Shown here: positions 8,531-16,692 of the stretch, piece by piece
How the letters are laid out: each line of letters begins with the position of its first letter
Numbering within the stretch: position 1 is the first letter of the stretch
Assembly (NCBI RefSeq): GCF_026627255.1
Contig: NZ_JAPNLM010000001.1
Span: 62,001 to 126,000 of the forward strand
Length of the DNA stretch: 64,000 nt
Origin: Streptomyces antarcticus
GTDB lineage: Bacteria > Actinomycetota > Actinomycetes > Streptomycetales > Streptomycetaceae
Direction: 5' to 3'
The notes under the pieces: model-generated
What the model saw: the letters and a program-made list of their open reading frames with translations, nothing else
Database searches by the model: none
What the model was told of the DNA's origin: nothing
Position numbers and translations under genes: made by a program

Positions 8531-9459
8531 AAGCATTCCTGTTTCCCGGCCAGGGGACCCAGAAGGTCGGTATGGGCTCTTACCTGCGCGAGGAGTATCC
8601 GGGCCTGGTCGAACCCCTGTGGCAGGAGGCGGACGAGATCCTGGGGTACTCCCTGAGCCGCCTCTGCGAGGAAGGGCCGGTCGAGAAGCTGCGGCACATG
8701 CCGGTCACGCAGCCGGCCGTCTTCCTGTGCAGCTACACGGCCCTGGTCGCCGCGCGGGCCAAGGGCGCGGAGCCGGACGTCGTCGCGGGCCACAGCCTGG
8801 GCGAGTACTCGGCTCTCGCGGCGGCCGGTGTGCTGACCTGGAGGGAAGTGCTCCAGCTCGTCCATCGCCGTGGTGAGCTCATGGCGCAGGTGCAGGAGCA
8901 GGTGGACGGGAAGATGGCGGCCGTCCTCGGACTGTCGATCGAGCAGGTCGAGCGGGCCTGCGCGCAGGTGCGGTCGGACACCGGGGAGGTGGTCGAGGTG
9001 GCCAACCACAACGAGCCCCTCCAGGCGGTGGTCTCCGGCCAGACCGCCGCCATCGACCTGCTGGTCGAGCGGGTCACGACGATGACGGACGCCCGCGCGA
9101 CCGTGCTGAGGATCGGCGGCCCGGCCCACTCCAGTCTGATGGGGAGCGCGACGGCGGACTTCGTGGAGTACCTGCAGCGCTTCGACTTCCGGCCGCCCCG
9201 GGTGCCCCTGATCTCCGGTTCAACCGCCGCACTGTACGCGTCCGGTGAGGAGATCAAGCGCCAGCTCGGCGATCAGCTGGTGCACCGGGTGCGCTGGGTC
9301 GACGTGATGGCCGAGCTCAAGCGGCTGTCGGTGTCGCGGACCTGGGAGCTGGGGCCGGGCAAGGTCCTCTCGGGGTTCGTCCAGAGGTCGCTGCCCGGCG
9401 TGCCGTCCTATCGTGCCAACGACCTGCCGTCCTTCCTGGCCGGCGTGACGGGCTGGTGA
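8527..9459 (+). CDS. Discrete malonyl-CoA:ACP-type acyltransferase (FabD-like)
   Basis: A 310-residue FabD-fold transferase beginning at GTG 8527 in a GTGA overlap. It has FPGQGTQ near the N-terminus, the nucleophile S90 in GHSLGE, and a GPAHSSLM His motif. Such enzymes move malonyl or another short acyl group from CoA to ACP, or in some clusters hydrolyse wrong acetyl primers. It is fully coupled to the PKS operon, so it probably serves this pathway rather than fatty-acid synthesis. Gilvocarcin-type clusters also carry discrete transferases. Substrate preference cannot be read by eye. Confidence 0.9.
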   Translation: MKAFLFPGQGTQKVGMGSYLREEYPGLVEPLWQEADEILGYSLSRLCEEGPVEKLRHMPVTQPAVFLCSYTALVAARAKGAEPDVVAGHSLGEYSALAAAGVLTWREVLQLVHRRGELMAQVQEQVDGKMAAVLGLSIEQVERACAQVRSDTGEVVEVANHNEPLQAVVSGQTAAIDLLVERVTTMTDARATVLRIGGPAHSSLMGSATADFVEYLQRFDFRPPRVPLISGSTAALYASGEEIKRQLGDQLVHRVRWVDVMAELKRLSVSRTWELGPGKVLSGFVQRSLPGVPSYRANDLPSFLAGVTGW

Positions 9460-9463
9460 ACCG

Positions 9464-10507
9464 GTGAATCACATGGTGCGACGAGCGCCGACCGCTGCCC
9501 GGGGGGAGCGGGCGTCCGACGGGGCGGGCACCTCGCCCGGACCCGTCGTCCTGATGCTGCCGGGGCAGGGTTCGCAGTTCGGTGCGATGGGGGCCCCGCT
9601 CTACGACGCCGACCCCCGATTCCGGCGGGCGCTCGACGACTTCTTCGACGCGTTCGGCGCCGGCGCGCAGCGGCTCAGGCAGGTGTGGCGTCACGGCTCT
9701 CCCCGGGAACTCGAGCAGGGGGCCTTCGCCCAGCCGCTGCTCTTCGGGATCGGCTACGCCGCCGGAAGGGTCTGGCAGGAGGACCTGAAGGGCGCCGACG
9801 TGACCCTGATCGGGCACAGCGTGGGTGAATTGGCGGCGGCCACGCTCGCGGGCGTCTTCGACCTCGAACTGGCGGGTGCGCTCCTGAAGGAGCGGGCCCG
9901 GCTGCTCGAAGAGGCTCCCCGCGGCGGCATGATCGCCTGCCGCGCCACGGAGGCAGAGGTGCAGGAGCACCTCGACGCCCTGGGCGGACGGGCTGTCGTC
10001 GCGGCGGAGAACGCGGACAACCAGTGCGTCGTGAGCTGTGCGGAGGAGGACCTCCCGGACACGGTGCGAGGCCTTGGCGCCCGGGGGGTGCCGTGCATGC
10101 GCGCCGCGGCGGCCGAGCCGTTCCACTCCCCGCTCCTGGCCCCGGCCGCCCTTGAGTTCGAGGAGTTCCTGGCGCGGCGCGAGCGGGAGCTGTCGCCGGC
10201 GAAGTCACCGATGGTCTCGGCCTACTCGGCACGAAGGGTCAGCGACCGGGACGCGGAGCCCGCTCGGTTCTGGACGCATCAGATGGCCGAAAAGGTATTC
10301 TTCTGGAAGGCGATCGTCGGCAACTGTGGTTCCCGTATGCACACGTTCGTGGAGATCGGCCCTGGAACGGCCCTTTCCATGGCTGTCCGCCGGTTGCCAT
10401 CGGTTCGCGACGCAGGTTCCGAAGTAGTCACCACGATGCCGCGTCATCGACGTGAGGTCGAACAGTGGAATTCCGTCCGGCGTGAGGTGGTCGAGCTGTT
10501 CAGTTGA
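9464..10507 (+). CDS. Second discrete acyltransferase
   Basis: A 347-residue FabD-fold protein with a 28-residue N-terminal extension of low complexity. Core motifs: LPGQGSQFGAMG, nucleophile S119 in GHSVGE, and an EPFHSPLL His motif. It is only distantly similar to the preceding transferase and looks more like the transferase domains of starter-loading or editing enzymes (ZhuC/GilQ-like). The start is GTG 9464, 4 bases after the upstream stop; ATG 9473 is possible. It is the last gene of the PKS operon. A choice between primer loading and primer editing needs biochemical data. Confidence 0.85.
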   Translation: MNHMVRRAPTAARGERASDGAGTSPGPVVLMLPGQGSQFGAMGAPLYDADPRFRRALDDFFDAFGAGAQRLRQVWRHGSPRELEQGAFAQPLLFGIGYAAGRVWQEDLKGADVTLIGHSVGELAAATLAGVFDLELAGALLKERARLLEEAPRGGMIACRATEAEVQEHLDALGGRAVVAAENADNQCVVSCAEEDLPDTVRGLGARGVPCMRAAAAEPFHSPLLAPAALEFEEFLARRERELSPAKSPMVSAYSARRVSDRDAEPARFWTHQMAEKVFFWKAIVGNCGSRMHTFVEIGPGTALSMAVRRLPSVRDAGSEVVTTMPRHRREVEQWNSVRREVVELFS

Positions 10508-10832
10508 GTCCTTGACGATTCTTAATGGGGCCGGGGTGAGGGCTCCTGACGTCGCGATGTGTGCAGAACTTGTCAAAAGTTTGCATGTTCGAAAAAATAA
10601 GCACATGGATCGGAAGGTGGTGCTGGTATTGTTGGCTGAGCGTTGAACAGTTACTGATTCCGCAGATGCTTTCGCGTCCTCTTCTTCGCGGTGTCCCTCT
10701 CGAATCCCGCTCCCCCTTCTTCTTTCAGCGTTTCCGCTGCCCGTCAGGAGGTTGATGGCCTAGATCACACGGACGGCTCTTCGATAAATATTCACCTTGG
10801 CCGGGTCGAATAGTTAGCACGGGGGAAATGCA
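10508..10832 (+). promoter_or_regulatory. AT-richer intergenic region, probable promoter of the SARP gene
   Basis: 325 bases without a convincing gene, clearly lower in GC than its flanks. TTGTCA at 10570-10575 and AAAAAT at 10593-10598 are spaced 17 bases and resemble -35/-10 boxes, though they lie about 240 bases before the start codon. An AT-rich patch (ataaatatt, near 10785) is closer. GGGGGAAATGCA just before ATG 10833 gives the ribosome-binding site. No terminator hairpin for the PKS operon was found here. Confidence 0.4.
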
Positions 10833-12884
10833 ATGGGCTTAATCCGTTTCGATGTGCTGGGGTCGCTCCGGGTGCGGTGCGACGACGCGCTGGTGCGACT
10901 GACCGGACAGAAATACCGGACCGTGGTTTCGTGTCTCGCTCTCCATCCCGAGAGTTCGGTGAGCGTGGAGGAACTCCTCCACGCCGCATGGAAGGGAAAG
11001 CGTCCGTCCAGCGCGCACCACCAGGTGCGGAAGATGATTTCCGCGCTCAGGCTCAGCTTCGACCAGGGCTGGGACCTGGTGGCGACGTCCCACGAGGGCT
11101 ACATGCTGAAGTTGACGCCCGAGCACTCCGACATCTCCGAGTTCTGCTGGCTCTACGACCGGGCGATGTCGAGTGCCTTCGCGAGCGACGAGGACCTGTC
11201 GGTGGCGTATTCGGCGCTGGCGCTCTGGCGGGGGAGGCCCTGCGAGGGATCGGAGCCCCGCGGGCAGGAGCACTGGATCTCCGAACTGGTGGAACAGCAC
11301 CGGGTGCTCCTGAACAAGACGGTGCAGGCCTTCCAGGAGCGGGGACGCTCCGACGAGTTGACCTCGATACTGCGCGTGGCGTCGAAGATCCACAGGCAGC
11401 CGGTCCACCCGCACTCCGATAGCGCCGTACCCGGCCCGGTCGGCCGGCCGTCGGGCGGAACGCACGCCCGCGAGAGTCCGGTACCGCCGCCCCTCCCGGC
11501 ACGGCCCGGCGTCCCGGTCGGGCCGAACTGCTTACCCCGGGACCTCCAGGACTTCGGCGGACGCGAACGCGAGATCGACGAACTGCACACCCTCCTCTCG
11601 GGGGAGAAACCCCACTCGCCGTCGGTGGCGACCCTTCACGGAATGGGCGGAGTTGGGAAGACGGCTGTCGCCGTCCGGCTGGCTCACCTGCTGGCCCGCC
11701 ACTATCCGGACGGCCAGTTCTTCGTCTCCCTGGACGGCTTCTCGTCGTCCTGCGCGGCCAGCGTGTCCAGCGCGCTCGGGGTGCTGCTGCGGCAGAAGGG
11801 CGTCCCGGACGACGAGATCTCCTCGTCGGAGGAAGGGCGGCTGGCGCAGTGGCGGACCATCACGGCCGGTCAGCGGCTGCTCGTCGTGCTGGACGACGCC
11901 AGCGACATCGAGCAGGTGGAACCGCTCATACCGCCCTCGCGCGACAGCGCCTGCATCATCACCTCCCGCATCATTCTCAACGGCATCGACGGAGCTCATC
12001 ACACCTCGCTCGAAGTGCCGGACGAGGACGAGTGCCTGGAAATGCTCAGCTGCATGCTCGACCAGCACTTCGAGAGCCTCGACACCCAGGACGCGCGGGC
12101 GCTGATCCAGCAGTGCGCCAACCTGCCGCTGGCCCTGCGCCTGGCGGCGGCGCGCATCTCGACCCGCGACTTCCTCGACCTCCGGGAGCTCAGCGACCGG
12201 CTCGCCGCCACCTCCGTCTTCAACGAGCTGGAGGTGCCCGGACGCAGCCTGATCGGCCGGCTCATCACCTCGTTCACCTCCCTGGAGGACTTCGACCACG
12301 ACCGCTATCTGCGGCTGTCGCTCCTGCCCTGCCCCGATCTGGACGAGACCTCGGTCGCGGCCGCGCTCGGCCTGTCGACCGATCTCGTACGGTGCGCCTG
12401 CCGGCGCTTCGCCGACCGGGCGCTGTTACAGCGGACACGGGCCGGCGCCTACCGGGCGCATCCGCTGCTGCTGCACGCGGCGCACCTGGAAGCACAGAAG
12501 AAGATCACGTTCGACGAGCAGCGCCGCATCATTCGCGCCGCCTTCCTCCACTACAAGGCCTCGAACGGCCTCGTGGGCTCCAGCCGTGTCAGCCCCTCGC
12601 CGAGTCCTGACGGGCATGTGGTGCTGAGGACCCTCACCCGGTCCGCCGAGCTCGCGGCGCGGCTCGACCTCCAGCAGGAGTTCATCGAACTGTGCGTGGC
12701 CTGGGAGGGGATGGTCACCCTGGTGCTGGACACGCGCCAGCAGGAAGTGGTGTGGAACCTCGTGCGCGACGCGAGGCAGCAGTCCTCGGAAGCCGCATCG
12801 CAGCACCACCTCGGGCCGCCCGTACGAGAGCACGTCATGAACGTCGCCCGGGGCAGGGAGACGGAGCTCGTCCGCCGCTCCTAG
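10833..12884 (+). CDS. SARP-type pathway activator with NB-ARC ATPase domain
   Basis: A 683-residue regulator. Residues 1-95 form the OmpR-like winged helix (FDVLGSLRV opening), 100-190 the bacterial transcriptional activator domain, 195-235 a Pro-rich linker, and 245-480 an NB-ARC domain with Walker A (GMGGVGKT, near residue 271) and Walker B (LLVVLDD, D354/D355). The C-terminal TPR array of AfsR is absent, so it is intermediate between small SARPs and AfsR. It most likely activates the adjacent PKS operon by binding direct repeats at its promoters. Two TTA codons (11532-11534 and 12426-12428) make translation dependent on the bldA leucyl tRNA. Confidence 0.93.
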   Translation: MGLIRFDVLGSLRVRCDDALVRLTGQKYRTVVSCLALHPESSVSVEELLHAAWKGKRPSSAHHQVRKMISALRLSFDQGWDLVATSHEGYMLKLTPEHSDISEFCWLYDRAMSSAFASDEDLSVAYSALALWRGRPCEGSEPRGQEHWISELVEQHRVLLNKTVQAFQERGRSDELTSILRVASKIHRQPVHPHSDSAVPGPVGRPSGGTHARESPVPPPLPARPGVPVGPNCLPRDLQDFGGREREIDELHTLLSGEKPHSPSVATLHGMGGVGKTAVAVRLAHLLARHYPDGQFFVSLDGFSSSCAASVSSALGVLLRQKGVPDDEISSSEEGRLAQWRTITAGQRLLVVLDDASDIEQVEPLIPPSRDSACIITSRIILNGIDGAHHTSLEVPDEDECLEMLSCMLDQHFESLDTQDARALIQQCANLPLALRLAAARISTRDFLDLRELSDRLAATSVFNELEVPGRSLIGRLITSFTSLEDFDHDRYLRLSLLPCPDLDETSVAAALGLSTDLVRCACRRFADRALLQRTRAGAYRAHPLLLHAAHLEAQKKITFDEQRRIIRAAFLHYKASNGLVGSSRVSPSPSPDGHVVLRTLTRSAELAARLDLQQEFIELCVAWEGMVTLVLDTRQQEVVWNLVRDARQQSSEAASQHHLGPPVREHVMNVARGRETELVRRS

Positions 12885-12900
12885 TGCCCGGTCCAACGGC

Positions 12901-12922
12901 GGCCCTCTTCGCGCGAAGGGCC
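12901..12922. terminator. Hairpin after the SARP gene
   Basis: GGCCCTCTTCG and CGAAGGGCC form a short G/C-rich stem with one bulge, 16 bases after the SARP stop. Position and shape fit a terminator. There is no T-run. Confidence 0.5.
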
Positions 12923-12996
12923 GGAACTCCACGCCGTGCGCGTGATCGGCACAAGACGCCTCCATCCGTGATCCCCAGAGGAAAGGAAGCCGGACG

Positions 12997-14013
12997 ATGG
13001 GCCGAGTCCTTCCGTATCCGCCCGACAGCGAGGTACTTCTGCTGCCGAGACAGTACGGCCCGGCAGCAGGCGAGCAGGCCGTCACGACGAGGGAAGTCGT
13101 GGTGGGCGGGGGAGGCCTGCTGGGGAGGCACGTCCGCGCCGCGCTGGGCGGCCGCCTGAGCGAACGGGTGCGCGTCCCCTGGGACGACCACGCCCTTGCC
13201 TGTGCCCGACTCTACGCACTGGGAAGGGAGCTGGCCGCTCGAACCGTCCGCTGGAACCTCTACTGGTGCGCCGGCCTGGCCGTGTTCCACACCCCTGCCG
13301 AGCAGGTCGAGCGAGAACGCGTCCAGGTCGGCCGGCTGCTCGCAGGAATCCACGACGGACTCGAGCGGTCCGGCCTCCCTTCCGACGGCGCCCTGTTCTT
13401 CGCGTCATCGGCGGGCGGCGCGTACGCGGGCTCGGTACACGCGCCCTTCACCGAGTTCTCCACCCCCGCTCCCCAGAACGCCTACGGCGAGGCCAAACTC
13501 GCCGTGGAGAAGGAGGCCGAGGCCCTGTCGCGCCGATGGCGGCTGCCCGTGGTGGCGGGCCGGATCACCAACCTCTACGGTCCCGGACAGAACCTCGGCA
13601 AGAACCAGGGCCTGGTCAGCGCCCTCGTCAAAGCACAGCTGACCGGAGACCCCCTGCGTCTGCGGGCCGCGCCGACGACGACGCGCGACTACATCTACGC
13701 GCGGGACTGCGCACGGATGGTGGTCGCGACGATGGATGCCGTGCGTTCCCGCACCCTGGGCAGGGACCCGTACGTCTGCAAGATCTTCGCCAGCGGGCGG
13801 TCGTTCCGGATCGACGGGCTTCTGGAGGTGGCCGAGCGCCTCTTCGACCAGCCGGTGCCCGTCCTCCACGAGTACCCGGCGGGCGGGGCGAGCACGGACT
13901 TCTCCGTCACGTCCCGGGTGTGGGAGGACCTCGTGTCGTCCCCGTTCCTCAACATCGAGGAAGGGATGCGGGCCGTCCGTGCGGACCTCAGATACCGGCT
14001 CGACCTCGACTAG
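12997..14013 (+). CDS. NAD-dependent epimerase/dehydratase (extended SDR)
   Basis: A 338-residue extended SDR of the sugar-nucleotide epimerase/reductase type. A GGGGLLGRHV nucleotide loop appears at about residue 37, SSAGGAYAG is the catalytic Ser strand, and NAYGEAK is the Tyr/Lys pair. The N-terminus before the loop is about 30 residues longer than usual. ATG 12997 is kept because GAGGAAAGGA sits about 8 bases upstream. In an angucycline-like cluster such an enzyme could make a deoxysugar or act as a ketoreductase on the aglycone. No glycosyltransferase or other sugar gene is visible here, so the role stays open. Confidence 0.8.
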   Translation: MGRVLPYPPDSEVLLLPRQYGPAAGEQAVTTREVVVGGGGLLGRHVRAALGGRLSERVRVPWDDHALACARLYALGRELAARTVRWNLYWCAGLAVFHTPAEQVERERVQVGRLLAGIHDGLERSGLPSDGALFFASSAGGAYAGSVHAPFTEFSTPAPQNAYGEAKLAVEKEAEALSRRWRLPVVAGRITNLYGPGQNLGKNQGLVSALVKAQLTGDPLRLRAAPTTTRDYIYARDCARMVVATMDAVRSRTLGRDPYVCKIFASGRSFRIDGLLEVAERLFDQPVPVLHEYPAGGASTDFSVTSRVWEDLVSSPFLNIEEGMRAVRADLRYRLDLD

Positions 14014-14128
14014 CGGTGGTGCGTCCTTCGCGCAGCCCCACGAACACCGCCCGGGGAACAGGAGTCGACCAGGGCGGCCGCCCACCCCGGAAGGCGGCCC
14101 TGAACGCGCCGTCGGCGGTCCTGCCCTG

Positions 14129-14833
14129 ATGCCGGTGATCGACGAGATCCTGCCCGCCGGCGTGGCGGTCTCCGAGGCGTTCGCCGACGATCCCGGCGCC
14201 TTCCTGTTCCCCGAGGAGGAGGCGGCGATCGCGCGGGCCGTGCCCGGACGCCGCCGTGAGTTCGCCACGGCCCGCCTCTGCGCCCGCCGGGCGCTGGCCG
14301 AGCTGGGGCGGCCGCCGGCCCCCCTGCTCCCGGGCGCACGCGGAGCCCCCTCATGGCCCGCGGGGGTGGTGGGCAGCATGACGCACTGCGAGGGCTACCG
14401 GGCGGCCGCGGTGGCACGTCGTGGCGACTTCGCCGCCCTCGGGATCGACGCCGAACCCCACCGGCCCCTTCCCGCGCATGTGCTGGAGGCCGTCGCGGTG
14501 CCCGGCGAACACGCCAGGCACCGCGTGCTGAGCGCCACTGTCCCGGGGGTCTGCTGGGACCGTGTGCTGTTCTGCGCCAAGGAGGCGGTGTACAAGGCGT
14601 GGTTCCCGCGGACCGGCCTGCCTCTGGAGTTCGGCGAGGCCGACATCGCCTTGCGTACGGACGGTTCGTTCACCGTCCGCGTGCGACGCCGCCACCCCTC
14701 CCCGGAACACTTCACCCCCCTTGCCTACGAGGGCCGCTGGGTCGCCACCTCCGCCCTGGTGGCCGCCGCCGTGGCCGAACCCGCCACCGCCCCGGCCACC
14801 GCCGCGGGGCCCGTACGTGCCGCGGACCGCTGA
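14129..14833 (+). CDS. 4'-phosphopantetheinyl transferase (EntD/Sfp type)
   Basis: A 234-residue enzyme that moves phosphopantetheine from CoA onto carrier-protein serines. Key motifs: GSMTHCEGYRAAAV, the Mg-binding GIDAEPHRPL and FCAKEAVYKAWFP (WxxKEAxxK type). EntD-like spacing suggests broad carrier-protein specificity. The ATG at 14129 has no obvious ribosome-binding site; GTG 14135 is an alternative. Being next to the PKS genes, it probably activates the cluster ACP. The tail after about residue 215 is Ala/Pro-rich and probably disordered. Confidence 0.9.
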   Translation: MPVIDEILPAGVAVSEAFADDPGAFLFPEEEAAIARAVPGRRREFATARLCARRALAELGRPPAPLLPGARGAPSWPAGVVGSMTHCEGYRAAAVARRGDFAALGIDAEPHRPLPAHVLEAVAVPGEHARHRVLSATVPGVCWDRVLFCAKEAVYKAWFPRTGLPLEFGEADIALRTDGSFTVRVRRRHPSPEHFTPLAYEGRWVATSALVAAAVAEPATAPATAAGPVRAADR

Positions 14834-14883
14834 ACACGAGAGCGCCGGTCCTGGACGCGGCCGGCCCCGGCCGGGACCTGGGG

Positions 14884-15620
14884 TCAGGTGAGGGTGAGGG
14901 GGAGGGCGGTCAGGCCACGGGTGAGGCGGGTCCGGCGCCAGGTCAGGGATTCCGCGGGGACGGCCAGGCGCGTGTTCGGGAAGCGGGTCAGCAGGGTGCG
15001 GAGGGCGATTTCCGTCGTCTCGGCCCGGGCCAGGGGGGCGCCCGGGCAGCGGTGGATGCCGTGGCCGAAGGAGAGGTGGCCGACGGCGTCGCGGTCGAGG
15101 TCGAGGCGGTGTGGGTCGGGGAACGCCGCCGGGTCGCGGTTCGCGGCCCCGGGGGCGATGAGCACCGGGAAGCCCGCCGGGATCTCGACCCCGCCGATGC
15201 GCAGGTCCTCCGTGTTGTGCCGGAAGGTGGCGACGCTCACCGGGGAGTCGAAGCGGAGCAGTTCGTCTAGGGCGCCGGGGATCAGGTCCGGGTCCCGGCG
15301 CAGGCGGTCGAACGCCTCCGGGTGCCGGAGCAGGGCCAGGACCGCGTTGCCGATGAAGTGGGTGGTCGTCTCGTGCCCGGCGACCATGAGGAGTGCGGCC
15401 AGGGAGACGGTCTCGAACCGGTCGAGGCCGCCCTCGTCGCAGTCGCGCAGGAGGGAACGGAGCGGGCCGTCGCCAGGGGTGGCGCGGGCCGTGTCGACGA
15501 GGTGGGTCAGGTAGTCGCCGATCCGGTGTGAAGCGGCGTCGACGCGGCCGGTGTCGGTCGCGTCGAAGAGAGCGTGGGACCAGTCGGCGAGGGGGGTTCG
15601 GTCGGTTTCGGGCACGCCCT
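14884..15620 (-). pseudogene. Cytochrome P450, C-terminal part only
   Basis: About 243 residues homologous to the last 60 percent of a bacterial CYP. Present are the I-helix oxygen-binding motif AGHETT, the FPDPHRLDLDR stretch and the heme loop FGHGIHRCPGAP. The first recognisable residues (GVPETDRTPLADWSHAL) correspond to about residue 165 of a normal 400-residue P450; helices A-E are gone. Directly upstream the frame runs on into an excisionase-like sequence. The fragment could not bind heme as a complete enzyme, so it is called a pseudogene. It was probably an oxidative tailoring gene of the polyketide cluster, transcribed towards the PKS genes. Confidence 0.85.
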
Positions 15621-15777
15621 GATGCGGCAGGCTGCTTATGTCGTCGCGCAGCCACCGCTCCGTGCAGCCGAGCTTGTCGGCGGCCTAGGGATACTTGTAG
15701 TTCCGGACGGTGGTGCACCGGCAGTACTCGCGCCGTGCTGAAACGGCTGCTGCGCGGACCGGGAGAGTCCGGCTCAT
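15621..15777 (-). pseudogene. Excisionase-like helix-turn-helix gene, broken by TAG and truncated
   Basis: Reading from ATG 15777 the frame gives MSRTLPVR and 22 more residues, then TAG at 15687-15685. It continues in the same frame with AADKLGCTERWLRDDISSLPH, a sequence typical of small HTH/excisionase proteins of actinobacterial integrative elements. An EAADKLG reading would need only a GAG-to-TAG change. After SSLPHQ the sequence switches to P450. The ATG overlaps the XRE gene stop by 4 bases (ATGA), so the pair was an operon. Both the stop codon and the lost 3' end should inactivate it. Confidence 0.65.
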
Positions 15778-16019
15778 GCCGACACCTCCTCGGCCTCGCA
15801 CACCTCGCTCGTGAGCGCCAGCAGTTCGTCGAGGGTGTCGATCCCGTACGCGTCCCTCAGCCTGACGAGCGTCGCGACGCTCGGCGTCGTCTCGCCGGCG
15901 AGGAGGCGGGTGATGGTCGAGTTGCGTACCCCGGCGCGGGTGGCGATCGCGAGACTCGTGTGGTCCCCGGCCTCCTCGGCCTTGGCGTTGAGAACGTCGG
16001 TACGGAGGCGAATGGACAC
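15774..16019 (-). CDS. XRE-family helix-turn-helix regulator
   Basis: An 81-residue protein that is mostly a single Cro/CI-type HTH domain (SLAIATRAGVRNSTITRLLAGETTPSVATL), followed by a short acidic tail. GTG 16019 is chosen because GGGAGGG lies 5 bases upstream; ATG 16037 would add six residues. It probably represses its own operon and the element's excision genes. Inverted GTTGC/GCAAC sites lie just upstream. Confidence 0.8.
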   Translation of the reverse strand: MSIRLRTDVLNAKAEEAGDHTSLAIATRAGVRNSTITRLLAGETTPSVATLVRLRDAYGIDTLDELLALTSEVCEAEEVSA

Positions 16020-16035
16020 AGTTCCCTCCCTTCGC

Positions 16036-16692
16036 ATGGGTTGCATCGCTGCAACGCAGTTGCTTGCGGTGATCGCCCTGGCGCTCGCCAAGAAGTGGAT
16101 CAACGCCCACGAGGCACGTACCCAGGGACAGCTCAACGACATGGCGGAGCTGCGCCGCCAGCTCGACGAAGACCACGGCCGTCGACTGCTGGAAATCCAG
16201 GCCCGCGAGGAGCGGCTGAATCGATTCTCCGACGCCCACAACAGCCAACTCGTCAGCTTGGCCCAGCGACTTGACGAGGCACTGGCCGGGCAGCAGACGG
16301 AACGACACCTCCGCGCCGTGCTCCAGACGGAGTTCGACCAGCTCGCGGCCGAACACAACGCACTGATCATGGAGGTCCTACGAGAGCGTGCCGCCGCCTT
16401 CACCCGAAGCAATGGCCGCCCGTCGAGTTCCTCAACCTCCGGCTCCGCGGGGTCCCCCACGCCCCACGGGCCGGCCCGACTTCGAACCCCCCTCACCGCC
16501 ATCCCGCAGCCACACAACGAGCACACTCACGCCGGCGAGGGTGTCGGCGACGCGGGATACCCCCTCCCCCAACCACCCCACGCCTCCCCGGCGGAAGGCC
16601 CCGGCAACTGCCGGGGCCTTCCACGTTCTCCACGACCCATCAGACCGTCGACTCCTGCCCTTCTCCCGTCGCGGTTCTTGAAAACGGGTTGA
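16036..16692 (+). CDS. Membrane-anchored coiled-coil protein of the integrative element
   Basis: A predicted 218-residue protein. Residues 6-20 are hydrophobic (a possible anchor, QLLAVIALALA), residues 22-130 are charged and heptad-like (coiled coil), and the tail after residue 133 is Ser/Pro/His-rich and probably disordered. I do not recognise a function. The start is uncertain: ATG 16036 lies almost on top of the divergent XRE start and its operator, and GTG 16069 or TTG 16060 are possible. The last 53 bases overlap the convergent integrase gene and a terminator hairpin lies inside the tail, so the real C-terminus may be shorter. Confidence 0.55.
   Translation: MGCIAATQLLAVIALALAKKWINAHEARTQGQLNDMAELRRQLDEDHGRRLLEIQAREERLNRFSDAHNSQLVSLAQRLDEALAGQQTERHLRAVLQTEFDQLAAEHNALIMEVLRERAAAFTRSNGRPSSSSTSGSAGSPTPHGPARLRTPLTAIPQPHNEHTHAGEGVGDAGYPLPQPPHASPAEGPGNCRGLPRSPRPIRPSTPALLPSRFLKTG
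16040..16067. promoter_or_regulatory. Probable operator with three GTTGC half-sites
   Basis: GTTGCA-TCGC-TGCAAC (16040-16055) is a perfect inverted repeat, and the same GCAAC pairs again with GTTGC at 16059-16063 across 3 bases. It lies 21-48 bases upstream of the XRE start, where an autoregulated repressor would bind. Confidence 0.5.
16593..16622. terminator. Strong hairpin between convergent element genes
   Basis: GGAAGGCCCCGGCA and TGCCGGGGCCTTCC pair perfectly over 14 bp around two bases (realistically 12 bp with a 6-nt loop). It lies 17 bases beyond the integrase stop and inside the end of the facing reading frame, so it probably serves both directions. Confidence 0.7.

Noticed and set aside
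15774..16526. A 250-residue version of the XRE regulator
   Set aside because: The extension lies antisense to the coiled-coil gene and lacks a ribosome-binding site. GTG 16019 gives a normal HTH protein.
16388..16681. A 97-residue Pro-rich reading frame on the plus strand
   Set aside because: It overlaps the coiled-coil gene in another frame, is low complexity and runs through a terminator hairpin.
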